NCBI RefSeq assembly: GCF_016908515.1
Contig: NZ_JAFBEA010000003.1
Coordinates: 248,001-312,000 of the forward strand
DNA: 64,000 bases
DNA from: Virgibacillus halotolerans
GTDB taxonomy: Bacteria; Bacillota; Bacilli; Bacillales; Amphibacillaceae
Direction: 5' to 3'
The notes under the pieces were generated by a model. That model worked only from the letters and a program-made list of their open reading frames with translations, ran no database searches and was not told the origin of the DNA. The position numbers were made by a program, and so were the translations under genes. Below are positions 1-7,883 of this stretch, piece by piece. Each line of letters begins with the position of its first letter. Positions within the stretch are counted from its first letter, which is position 1.

Positions 1-103
1 TGGCGATGTACATGCCACTGACGTGGAAAACTTATTAGCGTCAATTAAACAAAGCTGTTATTGGGGCATAGGAAAGGATCAAGCCTATCTACTTTATAAG
101 TGA
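1..103 (+). CDS. phnW: 2-aminoethylphosphonate--pyruvate transaminase, C-terminal end (partial)
   Basis: Only the last 33 residues are inside the window; the reading frame runs from base 2 to a TGA at 101-103. The tail contains GDVHATDVENLLASI. It resembles the C-terminal small-domain end of class V aminotransferases of the PhnW type, where a GDV...D...LL.AI stretch is typical. The next gene downstream is phnX, the usual partner of phnW in 2-aminoethylphosphonate degradation: PhnW makes phosphonoacetaldehyde and PhnX cleaves it. The assignment rests on this short tail plus the neighbour, so another aminotransferase is possible but less likely. Confidence 0.6.
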   Translation, partial: GDVHATDVENLLASIKQSCYWGIGKDQAYLLYK

Positions 104-232
104 AATTTAGGCACACTTATAAAGTTGGCAAGAGACAAGGTTTTCTAAATTGAATTTCGTTACTTTAAGTTGAATAAACTGAACAATAAATCTAAATGAA
201 ATTGTTTTTATTAAATAAAGGAGGTTTTTTGA

Positions 233-1042
233 TTGAATAGACGATTACCACAAGTTGAGGCAGTTATTTTTGATTGGGCAGGTACCATAGTTGATTATGG
301 GTGCTTTGCGCCACTGGATGTTTTTATAGAGATATTTGAAAAAAGGGGTATTAAAGTAAAGCCTGAAGAAGCACGTGAGCCGATGGGACTTCAAAAGAGG
401 CAACATATAAAGGAAATGTGCCATATGGACCGAATTGCAAATTTGTGGAAAGATAAATTTGGTAGTTTTCCGGATGATGGTGATATTGATGATTTATATG
501 CAGATTTTGAACCAATGTTATTTTCCATTCTTCCTAATTACTGTGATCCAGTACCAGGTGCGGTTGAGTTAGTAAATCGATTAAAGGAAAAGGGTATAAA
601 AATTGGTTCAACAACCGGATATACTGCTGAAATGATGGCTATTGTTGCACCCGAGGCAAAGAAAAGAGGTTATGTACCTGACGGCATTGTTACAGCAGAA
701 GATGTGCCATCCGGACGTCCCTTCCCATGGATGTGCTATCAGAATGCCATGAATTTAGGGGTATATCCAATGAAACATATTATAAAAGTTGGCGATACCA
801 TAAGTGATATAAATGAAGGTGTTAACGCAGGCTGTTGGACTGTAGGGGTAATAAAAGGGAGTAGTGAATTAGGGCTGAAAGAATCAGAAGTGAACACACT
901 TGATCCTAAAATAGTTACTAATAAAATGGACAAGGTTTCTAAAAAGTTTAAGGAAGCTGGTGCTCATTTTGTAATAAATAGTATTGGGGAAGTCGATCAA
1001 TTAATACCTAAAATAAATGCGCGTCTAATCCAAGGAGAATAA
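233..1042 (+). CDS. phnX: Phosphonoacetaldehyde hydrolase (phosphonatase)
   Basis: A 269-residue HAD-superfamily enzyme that hydrolyses phosphonoacetaldehyde to acetaldehyde and phosphate. The HAD nucleophile motif reads FDWAGT, with Asp14 as nucleophile and Ala16-Gly17-Thr18 as in phosphonatases. The cap-domain motif MGLQKRQHI carries Lys55, which matches the Schiff-base lysine specific to this family. A later GDTISDI motif supplies the Mg-binding acidic residues. The start is a TTG, chosen because AAAGGAGG lies just upstream. It follows the end of phnW and probably shares its transcript, giving a two-step C-P bond cleavage route for 2-aminoethylphosphonate as a phosphorus source. Confidence 0.93.
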   Translation: MNRRLPQVEAVIFDWAGTIVDYGCFAPLDVFIEIFEKRGIKVKPEEAREPMGLQKRQHIKEMCHMDRIANLWKDKFGSFPDDGDIDDLYADFEPMLFSILPNYCDPVPGAVELVNRLKEKGIKIGSTTGYTAEMMAIVAPEAKKRGYVPDGIVTAEDVPSGRPFPWMCYQNAMNLGVYPMKHIIKVGDTISDINEGVNAGCWTVGVIKGSSELGLKESEVNTLDPKIVTNKMDKVSKKFKEAGAHFVINSIGEVDQLIPKINARLIQGE

Positions 1043-1044
1043 AA

Positions 1045-1076
1045 ATTGTTTCATCTGTATAATCAAATGAAACAAT
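1045..1076 (+). terminator. Hairpin after phnX
   Basis: Inverted repeat ATTGTTTCAT...ATGAAACAAT directly after the phnX stop codon. It is not followed by a clear T run, so it may be a weak or Rho-assisted terminator. Confidence 0.35.
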
Positions 1077-1317
1077 TAAGATTCTTCCCATTTTATCTTA
1101 CTGGGCATGCAGAATATATTTAGAAATGAAAGATTGTAGTCTGAAAAAAGGGTGCATTCCAGTATGAAGGAATGTACTCGCATCGCCATCTAAATTCAAG
1201 TACAAGTTCTGTATGGGCCAGTAACGGATTATAACTAGTTATTTCCAGCAGTTATGATATTCAGTAAGCTTTTAAGGTGACTGTCTTCTTGTACGACTTT
1301 TAATGTGTCAATAATAA

Positions 1318-1358
1318 AAGGCGCTCAAACCCTTGTGATATAAGGTTTTAAACGCCTT
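1318..1358 (-). terminator. Terminator of the tRNA-Ala gene
   Basis: Read on the minus strand this is a long hairpin (AAGGCG/CGCCTT closing arms with an inner AAAACCTT/AAGGGTTT stem) followed by TTTTATTATT. It lies immediately downstream of the tRNA gene. Confidence 0.75.
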
Positions 1359-1368
1359 CCTGTATTAA

Positions 1369-1441
1369 TGGAGCATATCGGGCTCGAACCGATGACCTCT
1401 TGCCTGCCAGGCAAGCACTCTCCCAGCTGAGCTAATGCCCC
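1369..1441 (-). tRNA. tRNA-Ala (anticodon GGC)
   Basis: Read on the minus strand, 73 nt fold as a cloverleaf. The acceptor is GGGGCAT/ATGCTCC and the D-arm is GCTC...GAG. The anticodon stem CTTGC/GCAAG closes the loop CTGGCAG, placing GGC at the anticodon. The T-arm contains GGTTCGAGCCC. The 3' CCA is not encoded: after discriminator A the sequence is TTA. The gene stands alone, with its own promoter and terminator. Confidence 0.95.
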
Positions 1442-1469
1442 ATGGAGTGAAATTACTTAACCGAGATTC

Positions 1470-1498
1470 ATTATATCCCTTTTTAAGTTTATTATCAA
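1470..1498 (-). promoter_or_regulatory. SigA-type promoter of tRNA-Ala
   Basis: On the minus strand: TTGATA, 17-nt spacer, TATAAT, ending about 29 bases upstream of the tRNA 5' end. Spacing and both hexamers are near consensus. Confidence 0.75.
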
Positions 1499-1548
1499 GC
1501 AATCAATGCCCAATATTAAAAATAGGTTCATAAAAAATTCACAATACA

Positions 1549-1577
1549 TTCACAAACAACGACTTTTCTGGTATAAA
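1549..1577 (+). promoter_or_regulatory. Putative SigA promoter of the DUF4870 gene
   Basis: TTCACA, 17-nt spacer, TATAAA, about 30 bases upstream of the GTG start of the next gene. Confidence 0.5.
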
Positions 1578-1608
1578 TAGAATATACATCCAGAAAAGGA
1601 GTGATAAC

Positions 1609-1935
1609 GTGCCAACGAATGATGAGCGTTTATTTTCTATGCTGATTTACGTGCTTAGCTTTCCATTTCCTGTTTTAGGCCCTTTAGTTATATGGCTGTT
1701 GAAACGGGAAGAATCTGAGTTTATTGATTATCATGGAAAGGAATATTTTAACTTTATTGTTTCTTATGCTATTTACTCAATTGTGAGCACTATTCTAATG
1801 ATAGTACTAATTGGATTTGTCCTGATCTTCGTAGTGGGAATTATGTTAACTGTGTTTACGATTATCGCAGCAGTCAAATCCTATCAGGGAGAGAGATACC
1901 AATTCCCGTTGGTTATTAGATTCATAAAGTCTTAG
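1609..1935 (+). CDS. DUF4870 (Tic20-like) small membrane protein
   Basis: A 108-residue protein starting at GTG with AAAAGGAG upstream. It has three hydrophobic segments: roughly residues 10-30 and two adjacent ones at 48-90 rich in I, V and L. Between the first and second lies the family-typical EFIDYHGKEYFNF stretch, which corresponds to the conserved HxxxALNFQ-like region of DUF4870. The short polar loop with ERYQFPLVIRFIK at the end also fits the family. Its function is not known. It is monocistronic, bounded by a promoter and a bidirectional terminator. Confidence 0.75.
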   Translation: MPTNDERLFSMLIYVLSFPFPVLGPLVIWLLKREESEFIDYHGKEYFNFIVSYAIYSIVSTILMIVLIGFVLIFVVGIMLTVFTIIAAVKSYQGERYQFPLVIRFIKS

Positions 1936-1941
1936 AAGTGG

Positions 1942-1980
1942 AAAAAGGATTCAGTCATGTGATGTGGCTGAATCCTTTTA
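1942..1980. terminator. Bidirectional terminator
   Basis: Stem AAAGGATTCAG/CTGAATCCTTT with A and T runs on both sides, between two convergent genes. Confidence 0.8.
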
Positions 1981-3084
1981 TTTTGCTTCTTCGGAAAGTT
2001 TATTGGAATAAATTGGATCAAATTGCTTTGGGGTCGGCAATTGTGCGCGAATAAGCAAACCAATTTCAATGATTAAAATTATTGCAATAATCCATTTACC
2101 CGCTAGAAGAATGGCTTGCTGACTATTGGCTATCCAGACAGTCGGCACAATATCAATTGTGTGAAGCTTAAACGTGAACGTATAAAACATGCAAAAGGTA
2201 AAAATCCTTGACCATTGCGACGGATGGTATACGCATAACGCTTCGATAAATCCATAGGCTTTTGTTCGAAGCACGCCACGAACGACTTCCATTATTTCAT
2301 TTGCAACAAAGATAATAACCACAATCGTCCATAGAATCAGTACCATTTCGTAATTTAGTGATTCTGAAATAATAGCAGCTGATCCGAGGATGGATAATGC
2401 CCCATGGAACATACAATTAGGTGCCTTCCAATCGTTAATCAAACTCCAGTGATACTTGGTATAGCGATTGATGATCAGTGTGATACATACGAAATAAAAC
2501 AGGAAACCAATAGTGATCAGCAGCTCATTGATATAAAGAAACTGATAAAACCCGTCCCAGACATTGTTATACATAAGTAGCAAAGATTGTGTACTAACGG
2601 TTGTTAAAAATAAGATGCCATTCACGTTTTTAACGTGCTTATCTTTAAGAATAGACAGGATACCTTTAATGGATATAAAGAAAAAGAACAACCATAATAA
2701 TGTATTCAAGATGACAAGTGGCAAGATAATCCGCCTGAACATTGGAAAATAGTTACTGAGAATGATCACGGTAACGGATGTACTGGCTACCCATGTACCA
2801 ATACGGAATCGTCCAATGATATTTTCATAGTGTAAGGATTTAAAATCCTTTGTGATGAATGAAAAAATATAGGAAGTCATAAAAAAAGCCCAGATGGTTA
2901 TTGCTATAAATGCGATCCATTTGAGCCATATACTGCTTATAGCAAATTGGGGCGCAACATTAACGCTGAATACACCAATTGCCATCACAATAGCGGTTGA
3001 TACGGTATCAATATAGATAAATCTTCTGTTAATAAAGTAATAAAAAAGGGAGCATAACACAATTGCACCAATGATATATAGCAA
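1978..3084 (-). CDS. Polytopic membrane protein of unknown function
   Basis: A 368-residue, very hydrophobic protein with about ten predicted membrane-spanning stretches, separated by short basic loops (KDKHVKNVN, NRYTKYHWSLINDWK). No enzymatic or transporter signature was recognised. The overall layout resembles small-molecule carriers or TDT-like channels, but no motif supports naming one. It ends with a polar tail, PKQFDPIYSNKLSEEAK. Its stop codon lies inside the bidirectional terminator shared with the DUF4870 gene. It is transcribed alone, divergently from the POT transporter. Confidence 0.6.
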   Translation of the reverse strand: MLYIIGAIVLCSLFYYFINRRFIYIDTVSTAIVMAIGVFSVNVAPQFAISSIWLKWIAFIAITIWAFFMTSYIFSFITKDFKSLHYENIIGRFRIGTWVASTSVTVIILSNYFPMFRRIILPLVILNTLLWLFFFFISIKGILSILKDKHVKNVNGILFLTTVSTQSLLLMYNNVWDGFYQFLYINELLITIGFLFYFVCITLIINRYTKYHWSLINDWKAPNCMFHGALSILGSAAIISESLNYEMVLILWTIVVIIFVANEIMEVVRGVLRTKAYGFIEALCVYHPSQWSRIFTFCMFYTFTFKLHTIDIVPTVWIANSQQAILLAGKWIIAIILIIEIGLLIRAQLPTPKQFDPIYSNKLSEEAK

Positions 3085-3231
3085 TCTAATATCACCTCAT
3101 TCGTAATAAAAATAGGCTAACCCTTATATTATAACGATTATTCATTGATGAATCAAAATGCGGGATTTTTGGACTGTCACATACATAATGAAACACCATT
3201 TGGATTTTTACAATTTGCTATTTTTCGACGT

Positions 3232-3260
3232 TTGACTTCTCTTTGTGTTAATAATAAAAT
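3232..3260 (+). promoter_or_regulatory. Putative SigA promoter of the POT transporter
   Basis: TTGACT, 17-nt spacer, TAAAAT, about 60 bases upstream of the ATG. Confidence 0.5.
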
Positions 3261-3320
3261 TTAGATATTCTATAAAATATATTATCAGTCTTTTCTGAAG
3301 AGAGAGGAAGAATTTACAGC

Positions 3321-4814
3321 ATGGCAACAATTGATAAAGAAAAGATTGTTCAAAGTGTCCCGCAGAAAGGATTTTTTGGACAGCCTAAAGGCTTATTTAC
3401 CCTATTCTTTACGGAGTTCTGGGAGCGTTTTTCTTATTATGGAATGCGCGCTTTGCTTTTATACTATATGTACAATGAAATAGCTGACGGTGGCTTAGGT
3501 ATGGACGATGGTACCGCCAAATCGATTATGGCTATATACGGGTCGTTGGTATATATGTCAGGTATTATCGGTGGGTGGATTGCTGATCGTTTAATAGGTG
3601 CACAGAAAACCGTTTTTTACGGTGGCGTATTCATTATGCTTGGTCATATTGCTTTGGCTTTACCAGCAGGAACAACAGGTTTCTTTATTTCGATGTTCCT
3701 TATTATTATAGGTACGGGATTACTAAAACCAAATGTTTCCAATATTGTTGGAGATTTGTATAGTCCGAAAGATATGCGACGCGATTCCGGATTTAGTATT
3801 TTTTATATGGGAATCAATATGGGTGCATTTATTGCTCCATTTATCGTAGGTACACTTGGTCAAAGCTATAATTACCATCTTGGCTTTGGTATTGCGGCGA
3901 TTGGAATGTTCCTTGGCTTGATTGTATTTCTTGTTACACGTAAGAAATATCTTGGTCTGGCAGGTACATATGTGCCAAACCCACTTGAGCATGATGAGAA
4001 GAGAAAAGTATATACACGTTTTCTCATTGGAGCACTGATTATTGTTGTAATAGCGGCGATAACGATACGTATAGGTTGGTTGACGATGAACAGCTTTACC
4101 TATGTGGTTAGTATATTGGGTGTTCTTATTCCAGCTGCTTACTTTTTCGTAATGTATCGCAGTCCGAAAACCGATGCGGATGAGCGTTCACGTTTGCTTG
4201 CATATATCCCGCTGTTTATAGCGGCAATCATGTTTTGGGCCATTCAGGAGCAAGGTTCGATTATTCTAGCGGAATATGCGGATAAACGTACACAACTAAG
4301 TATTTGGGGAATAACCCTCAAATCTTCCTGGTTCCAATCTTTGAATCCATTGTTTATTATCGTGTTAGCACCAGTATTCGCTGGTTTATGGGTTAAAATG
4401 GGTGAGCGTCAGCCATCAACTTCAAGGAAATTCTCCTTTGGTTTGCTTTTCGCTGGGCTCTCATTCCTAATCATGATTATTCCTGCAACAATGAATGGAA
4501 CAGATACACTCGTAAGTCCAATTTGGCTTGTACTAAGTTTCCTACTTGTTGTCATTGGTGAATTATGCTTGTCACCGGTCGGACTATCGGCGACAACAAA
4601 ACTTGCACCAGCGGCGTTTTCTGCCCAGACGATGAGTCTGTGGTTCTTATCAAACGCTTCTGCACAGGCAATCAATGCGCAACTTGTAAAATTATACAAG
4701 CCAGAAACAGAAGTGGTATATTTTGGTGTAATTGGTGGCTTTTCAATCTTCCTAGCCATATTACTATTTGTAACTGCGCCATTCATCCAAAGGTTTATGA
4801 AAGGTGTTCGTTAA
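3321..4814 (+). CDS. POT/PTR2 family proton-dependent oligopeptide transporter
   Basis: A 497-residue major-facilitator carrier for di- and tripeptides driven by protons. The first helix carries FFTEFWERFSYYGMRALLL, which contains the ExxER-F-YYG signature of the POT family. A second family signature, FSIFYMGINMGAF, lies near residue 160. About 12-14 membrane helices are visible. The length is normal for bacterial DtpT-like proteins. It is monocistronic: a promoter lies upstream and a strong hairpin follows the stop. Substrate range cannot be read from the sequence. Confidence 0.92.
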   Translation: MATIDKEKIVQSVPQKGFFGQPKGLFTLFFTEFWERFSYYGMRALLLYYMYNEIADGGLGMDDGTAKSIMAIYGSLVYMSGIIGGWIADRLIGAQKTVFYGGVFIMLGHIALALPAGTTGFFISMFLIIIGTGLLKPNVSNIVGDLYSPKDMRRDSGFSIFYMGINMGAFIAPFIVGTLGQSYNYHLGFGIAAIGMFLGLIVFLVTRKKYLGLAGTYVPNPLEHDEKRKVYTRFLIGALIIVVIAAITIRIGWLTMNSFTYVVSILGVLIPAAYFFVMYRSPKTDADERSRLLAYIPLFIAAIMFWAIQEQGSIILAEYADKRTQLSIWGITLKSSWFQSLNPLFIIVLAPVFAGLWVKMGERQPSTSRKFSFGLLFAGLSFLIMIIPATMNGTDTLVSPIWLVLSFLLVVIGELCLSPVGLSATTKLAPAAFSAQTMSLWFLSNASAQAINAQLVKLYKPETEVVYFGVIGGFSIFLAILLFVTAPFIQRFMKGVR

Positions 4815-4829
4815 TGAATGAATGGTGTT

Positions 4830-4880
4830 AAAGGAAAAGGGTTTTGGTCTCTATTTGAGACTGAATCCCTTTTCTTTTTG
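4830..4880 (+). terminator. Terminator after the POT transporter
   Basis: Long stem AAAGGAAAAGGG/CCCTTTTCTTTT followed by a T-rich run. Confidence 0.75.
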
Positions 4881-4966
4881 TTTGGTATATCCAAATATTT
4901 ACTATGCTTTTGCTTTGCGGTATATTAGTTGCAAGCGTAGAAATACAAAAGAAAGGGGTCATTGTG

Positions 4967-5236
4967 ATGCATAAAGATGATTATCGTAATAAAATCGCGA
5001 ACCGTGAAGCATTAATTGGCGTAGGCCTGGTCATTTTTAACTTTATTTGGTGGTATGCTTTTGCCTATGGATTAGGGAATAAAGATCCTTCTGAATATAC
5101 GTATGTTTTCGGTTTACCCGCATGGTTCTTTTATAGTTGTGTACTTGGTTTTGTTGTAATGGCAGTACTTGTTACCATCATCGTCACGAAGTATTTTGTC
5201 AATGTGCCTTTTGATGACGAGGGAGAAGGCAAATGA
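4967..5236 (+). CDS. yhdT: YhdT-family small membrane protein linked to PanF
   Basis: An 89-residue protein with two membrane segments, near residues 15-35 and 50-72. It contains FNFIWWYAFAYGLG and GLPAWFFYSCVLGF, typical of the YhdT (DUF997) family. That family is nearly always encoded just before the pantothenate/sodium symporter. The ATG start was chosen because GAAAGGGG lies about 9 bases upstream; a longer frame exists but lacks such a site. Its stop codon overlaps the panF start (ATGA), so the two are translationally coupled. Known family role: likely an accessory subunit of PanF, not firmly shown. Confidence 0.85.
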   Translation: MHKDDYRNKIANREALIGVGLVIFNFIWWYAFAYGLGNKDPSEYTYVFGLPAWFFYSCVLGFVVMAVLVTIIVTKYFVNVPFDDEGEGK

Positions 5237-6666
5237 ATTGGGAGGCAATATATCCATTAATTGGTTTTTTAATTATAATTTTTCTAGTTGGTGCTTGGGC
5301 GGGAAAGCGAGTGAAGTCTTCCGATAACTTTTTACAGGAGTATTTTCTTGGTGAGCGGAGCCTAGGCGGTTTTGTCTTAGCGATGACCATGACCGCCACT
5401 TATGGAAGTGCGAGCAGCTTTATAGGCGGACCAGGCATTGCTTACAATGAAGGACTTGGATGGGTTTTACTAGCAATGTCGCAGGTTGTTACAGGTTATT
5501 TTGTCTTGATGATTTTGGGGAAAAAGTTTGCGATTGTGACCTTAAAATATAAGGCAGTAACAATGGTTGATTTTTTAAAGGAAAGATATCAGTCCAAGTG
5601 GGTCGTCTTGTTTTCAGCAATCAGTATTATTGTATTTTTATTTTCTGCGATGGCGGCACAATGGATTGGTGGTGCACGGTTAATTGAATCGTTAACCGGT
5701 ATGAATTATACGAGTGCATTGTTTATTTTTGCGGCATCTGTTTTATTTTATGTAACGATTGGTGGATTTCGTGCAGTTGCGTTAACGGATGCCATCCAAG
5801 GTAGTATTATGTTTCTCGGTACACTGATACTGCTGATTGCAACGATTATTGCGGGTGGTGGATTATCTAATATTATGGCAGATCTTAATGCGGAAAATCC
5901 AAATTTGATTACGCCATATGGTGCAGAAGGAAATCTGACTCCGACGTATGTTTCCTCATTTTGGATATTGGTAGGGGTTGGTGTTGTAGCCCTGCCGCAA
6001 ATAGCAGTTCGAGCCATGTCCTATAAAAATTCGCAGTCGATGCATCGTGCAATCATTATCGGGACGATTGTAGTTGGATTTATTATGTTAAATATGCACT
6101 TAATCGGTGTACTTGCACGACCAATTCTACCGGGGATTGAAGTCGGGGATAAGGTGATGCCATTAATTGCTTTGGAGGTGTTGCCAACTTGGCTTGCAGG
6201 TATCGTATTAACGGCACCAATGGCAGCGATTATGTCGACCGTCGATTCGTTATTGATATTAGTCAGTTCATCTATCGTTAAAGATGTTTATTTGAACTAT
6301 ATGCAGCCAGAAGCCTCCCATCAACGAATAAAACGTATTAGTATTAGTGTGACAGCGGTTTTAGGAATCATTGTTTTTCTGATGGCTTTAAACCCACCTG
6401 AGTTAATTATTTGGCTAAATTTATTTGCTTTTGGTGGTTTAGAAGCCGCGTTTATTTGGCCGATTGTAATGGGGCTTTATTGGAGAAAAGGAAACAAATA
6501 TGGTGCGCTGGCGTCGATGATTGTTGGGGTAGGATTGTATGTGTTCTTTGATGTGTTTTATCCAGAACCATTAGGTATGCATTCTGTTGTCCTGCCTACT
6601 GTGCTGGCCTTTTTTGCTTACGTTGGGGCAAGTTTAATGACGCAGAAGCGGGTGATGAGTAATTGA
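5233..6666 (+). CDS. panF: Sodium/pantothenate symporter
   Basis: A 477-residue member of the solute:sodium symporter family with about 13 membrane helices. The N-terminal stretch FLGERSLGGFVLAMTMTATY, followed by GSASSFIGGPG and GLGWVLLAMSQV, is characteristic of PanF rather than the proline or sugar carriers. The C-terminal half contains APMAAIMSTVDSLLILVSS, the usual SSS sodium-site helix. It overlaps yhdT by four bases. Imported pantothenate feeds coenzyme A synthesis. Length and motifs are normal. Confidence 0.92.
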   Translation: MNWEAIYPLIGFLIIIFLVGAWAGKRVKSSDNFLQEYFLGERSLGGFVLAMTMTATYGSASSFIGGPGIAYNEGLGWVLLAMSQVVTGYFVLMILGKKFAIVTLKYKAVTMVDFLKERYQSKWVVLFSAISIIVFLFSAMAAQWIGGARLIESLTGMNYTSALFIFAASVLFYVTIGGFRAVALTDAIQGSIMFLGTLILLIATIIAGGGLSNIMADLNAENPNLITPYGAEGNLTPTYVSSFWILVGVGVVALPQIAVRAMSYKNSQSMHRAIIIGTIVVGFIMLNMHLIGVLARPILPGIEVGDKVMPLIALEVLPTWLAGIVLTAPMAAIMSTVDSLLILVSSSIVKDVYLNYMQPEASHQRIKRISISVTAVLGIIVFLMALNPPELIIWLNLFAFGGLEAAFIWPIVMGLYWRKGNKYGALASMIVGVGLYVFFDVFYPEPLGMHSVVLPTVLAFFAYVGASLMTQKRVMSN

Positions 6667-6806
6667 TAGTTTGAGTTATTTTATCCGTCTCTGGTCGGAT
6701 CATATTTCAACCTAAGGTAGGTTAACCTGAATCGTTATTTAAACTAAACTAGCGTTAGATCAAAATGCTAACAGGATTAACAAAGTAATGAGAGGGGATT
6801 GGATCC

Positions 6807-7826
6807 ATGGTGAGACAAGTGATAGGAAAAAGGCCGATCAAACAGCAGGAGTCCATTTATGCAGTGAATTTAAAGCAATTGAATGCAGAGACTTCGAATG
6901 TGGATATGGTTATTATGATTCATGATGATCCGGTAGTTGATATTATCTTGGAAACCTATGAAGACGGGCCTGAATTAAAATTACATCATGCAGATGGGGT
7001 TGCGGATATATTGGTAATAAACCAAGTAGAACATCTCTTTTTTCAGAGAAAATATCCCCCATGCAAGCTACAAATTATAGTGCCGACAGATGTCGCAGCA
7101 TGTTGGCAGATTCGATCGGGATCGGGAGATATCTCCGTCGGGCAGTTAATCACTGATTCTATTCATATAAAATCCGGCTCTGGAGATGTGGATATTTTTG
7201 AAATAAAGGCCCACAAGGCTTGTTTCAAGGCATCCTCGGGAGATATAACTGCAAGAAAGAATAAGCTGAATGAACTTCAATTTGAGACATCTTCCGGGGA
7301 TGTGGAAATGGAGACCATTCATGGTAATATAATGGGTAAAGCAAGTTCAGGTGATATTGTTTTGACCAATCAGCAGGGGGACCATATGGAATTGGAAACA
7401 TCTTCGGGGGATATCAATGTAAAAAATAGCGTTGTTAAACAAGCCATATATAATGCTTCTTCCGGAGATATTGAAGTGGAACATTTTAAGACGGAACAAG
7501 TATCGATGAGAACCACTTCCGGTGATATGGTGATTCGGGGATTTACAGGTGAAATGAAAGGAAGTACTAATTCGGGGGATATCAACCTTTCCCATATTAG
7601 CCAATTTATGCTGGATCTTCGTGCGCATAGTGGTGATGTCACCATTGCATACGGGCAAGCATCGAATGTCGCGTTTGATGTTAAAACGGATTCAGGAGAA
7701 ATCATTAACAAATATCCGATGCAGGTGCACCAACAGACAAAAAATGAATTATCTGGCGTGATCGGTGATGGCGGGAACCTTATCAACGTGAAGACAAGTT
7801 CCGGTGATATCCTATTGCATTCCTGA
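6807..7826 (+). CDS. DUF4097-type beta-strand repeat protein
   Basis: A 339-residue protein. The first ~105 residues are a mixed N-terminal region. The rest is made of about twelve copies of a ~20-residue unit, each centred on an SGD or SSGD(I/V) turn (SGSGDIS, SSGDIT, SSGDVE, NSGDIN, DSGEII). Such units stack as a right-handed parallel beta-helix in the DUF4097 family. There is no signal peptide or membrane segment, so it is probably cytosolic or surface-associated by other means. Family members often sit beside envelope-stress modules; none is visible here. Function unknown. ATG start with AGAGGGGATTGG upstream. Confidence 0.8.
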   Translation: MVRQVIGKRPIKQQESIYAVNLKQLNAETSNVDMVIMIHDDPVVDIILETYEDGPELKLHHADGVADILVINQVEHLFFQRKYPPCKLQIIVPTDVAACWQIRSGSGDISVGQLITDSIHIKSGSGDVDIFEIKAHKACFKASSGDITARKNKLNELQFETSSGDVEMETIHGNIMGKASSGDIVLTNQQGDHMELETSSGDINVKNSVVKQAIYNASSGDIEVEHFKTEQVSMRTTSGDMVIRGFTGEMKGSTNSGDINLSHISQFMLDLRAHSGDVTIAYGQASNVAFDVKTDSGEIINKYPMQVHQQTKNELSGVIGDGGNLINVKTSSGDILLHS

Positions 7827-7831
7827 TTTTT

Positions 7832-7876
7832 AAAATAAATTGGCCTTTCTTTTATCGAAAAGGCCAATTTATTTTT
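7832..7876. terminator. Bidirectional terminator
   Basis: Stem AAATAAATTGGCCTTTC paired with GAAAAGGCCAATTTATTT between convergent genes. Confidence 0.85.
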
Positions 7877-7883
7877 CATATGA

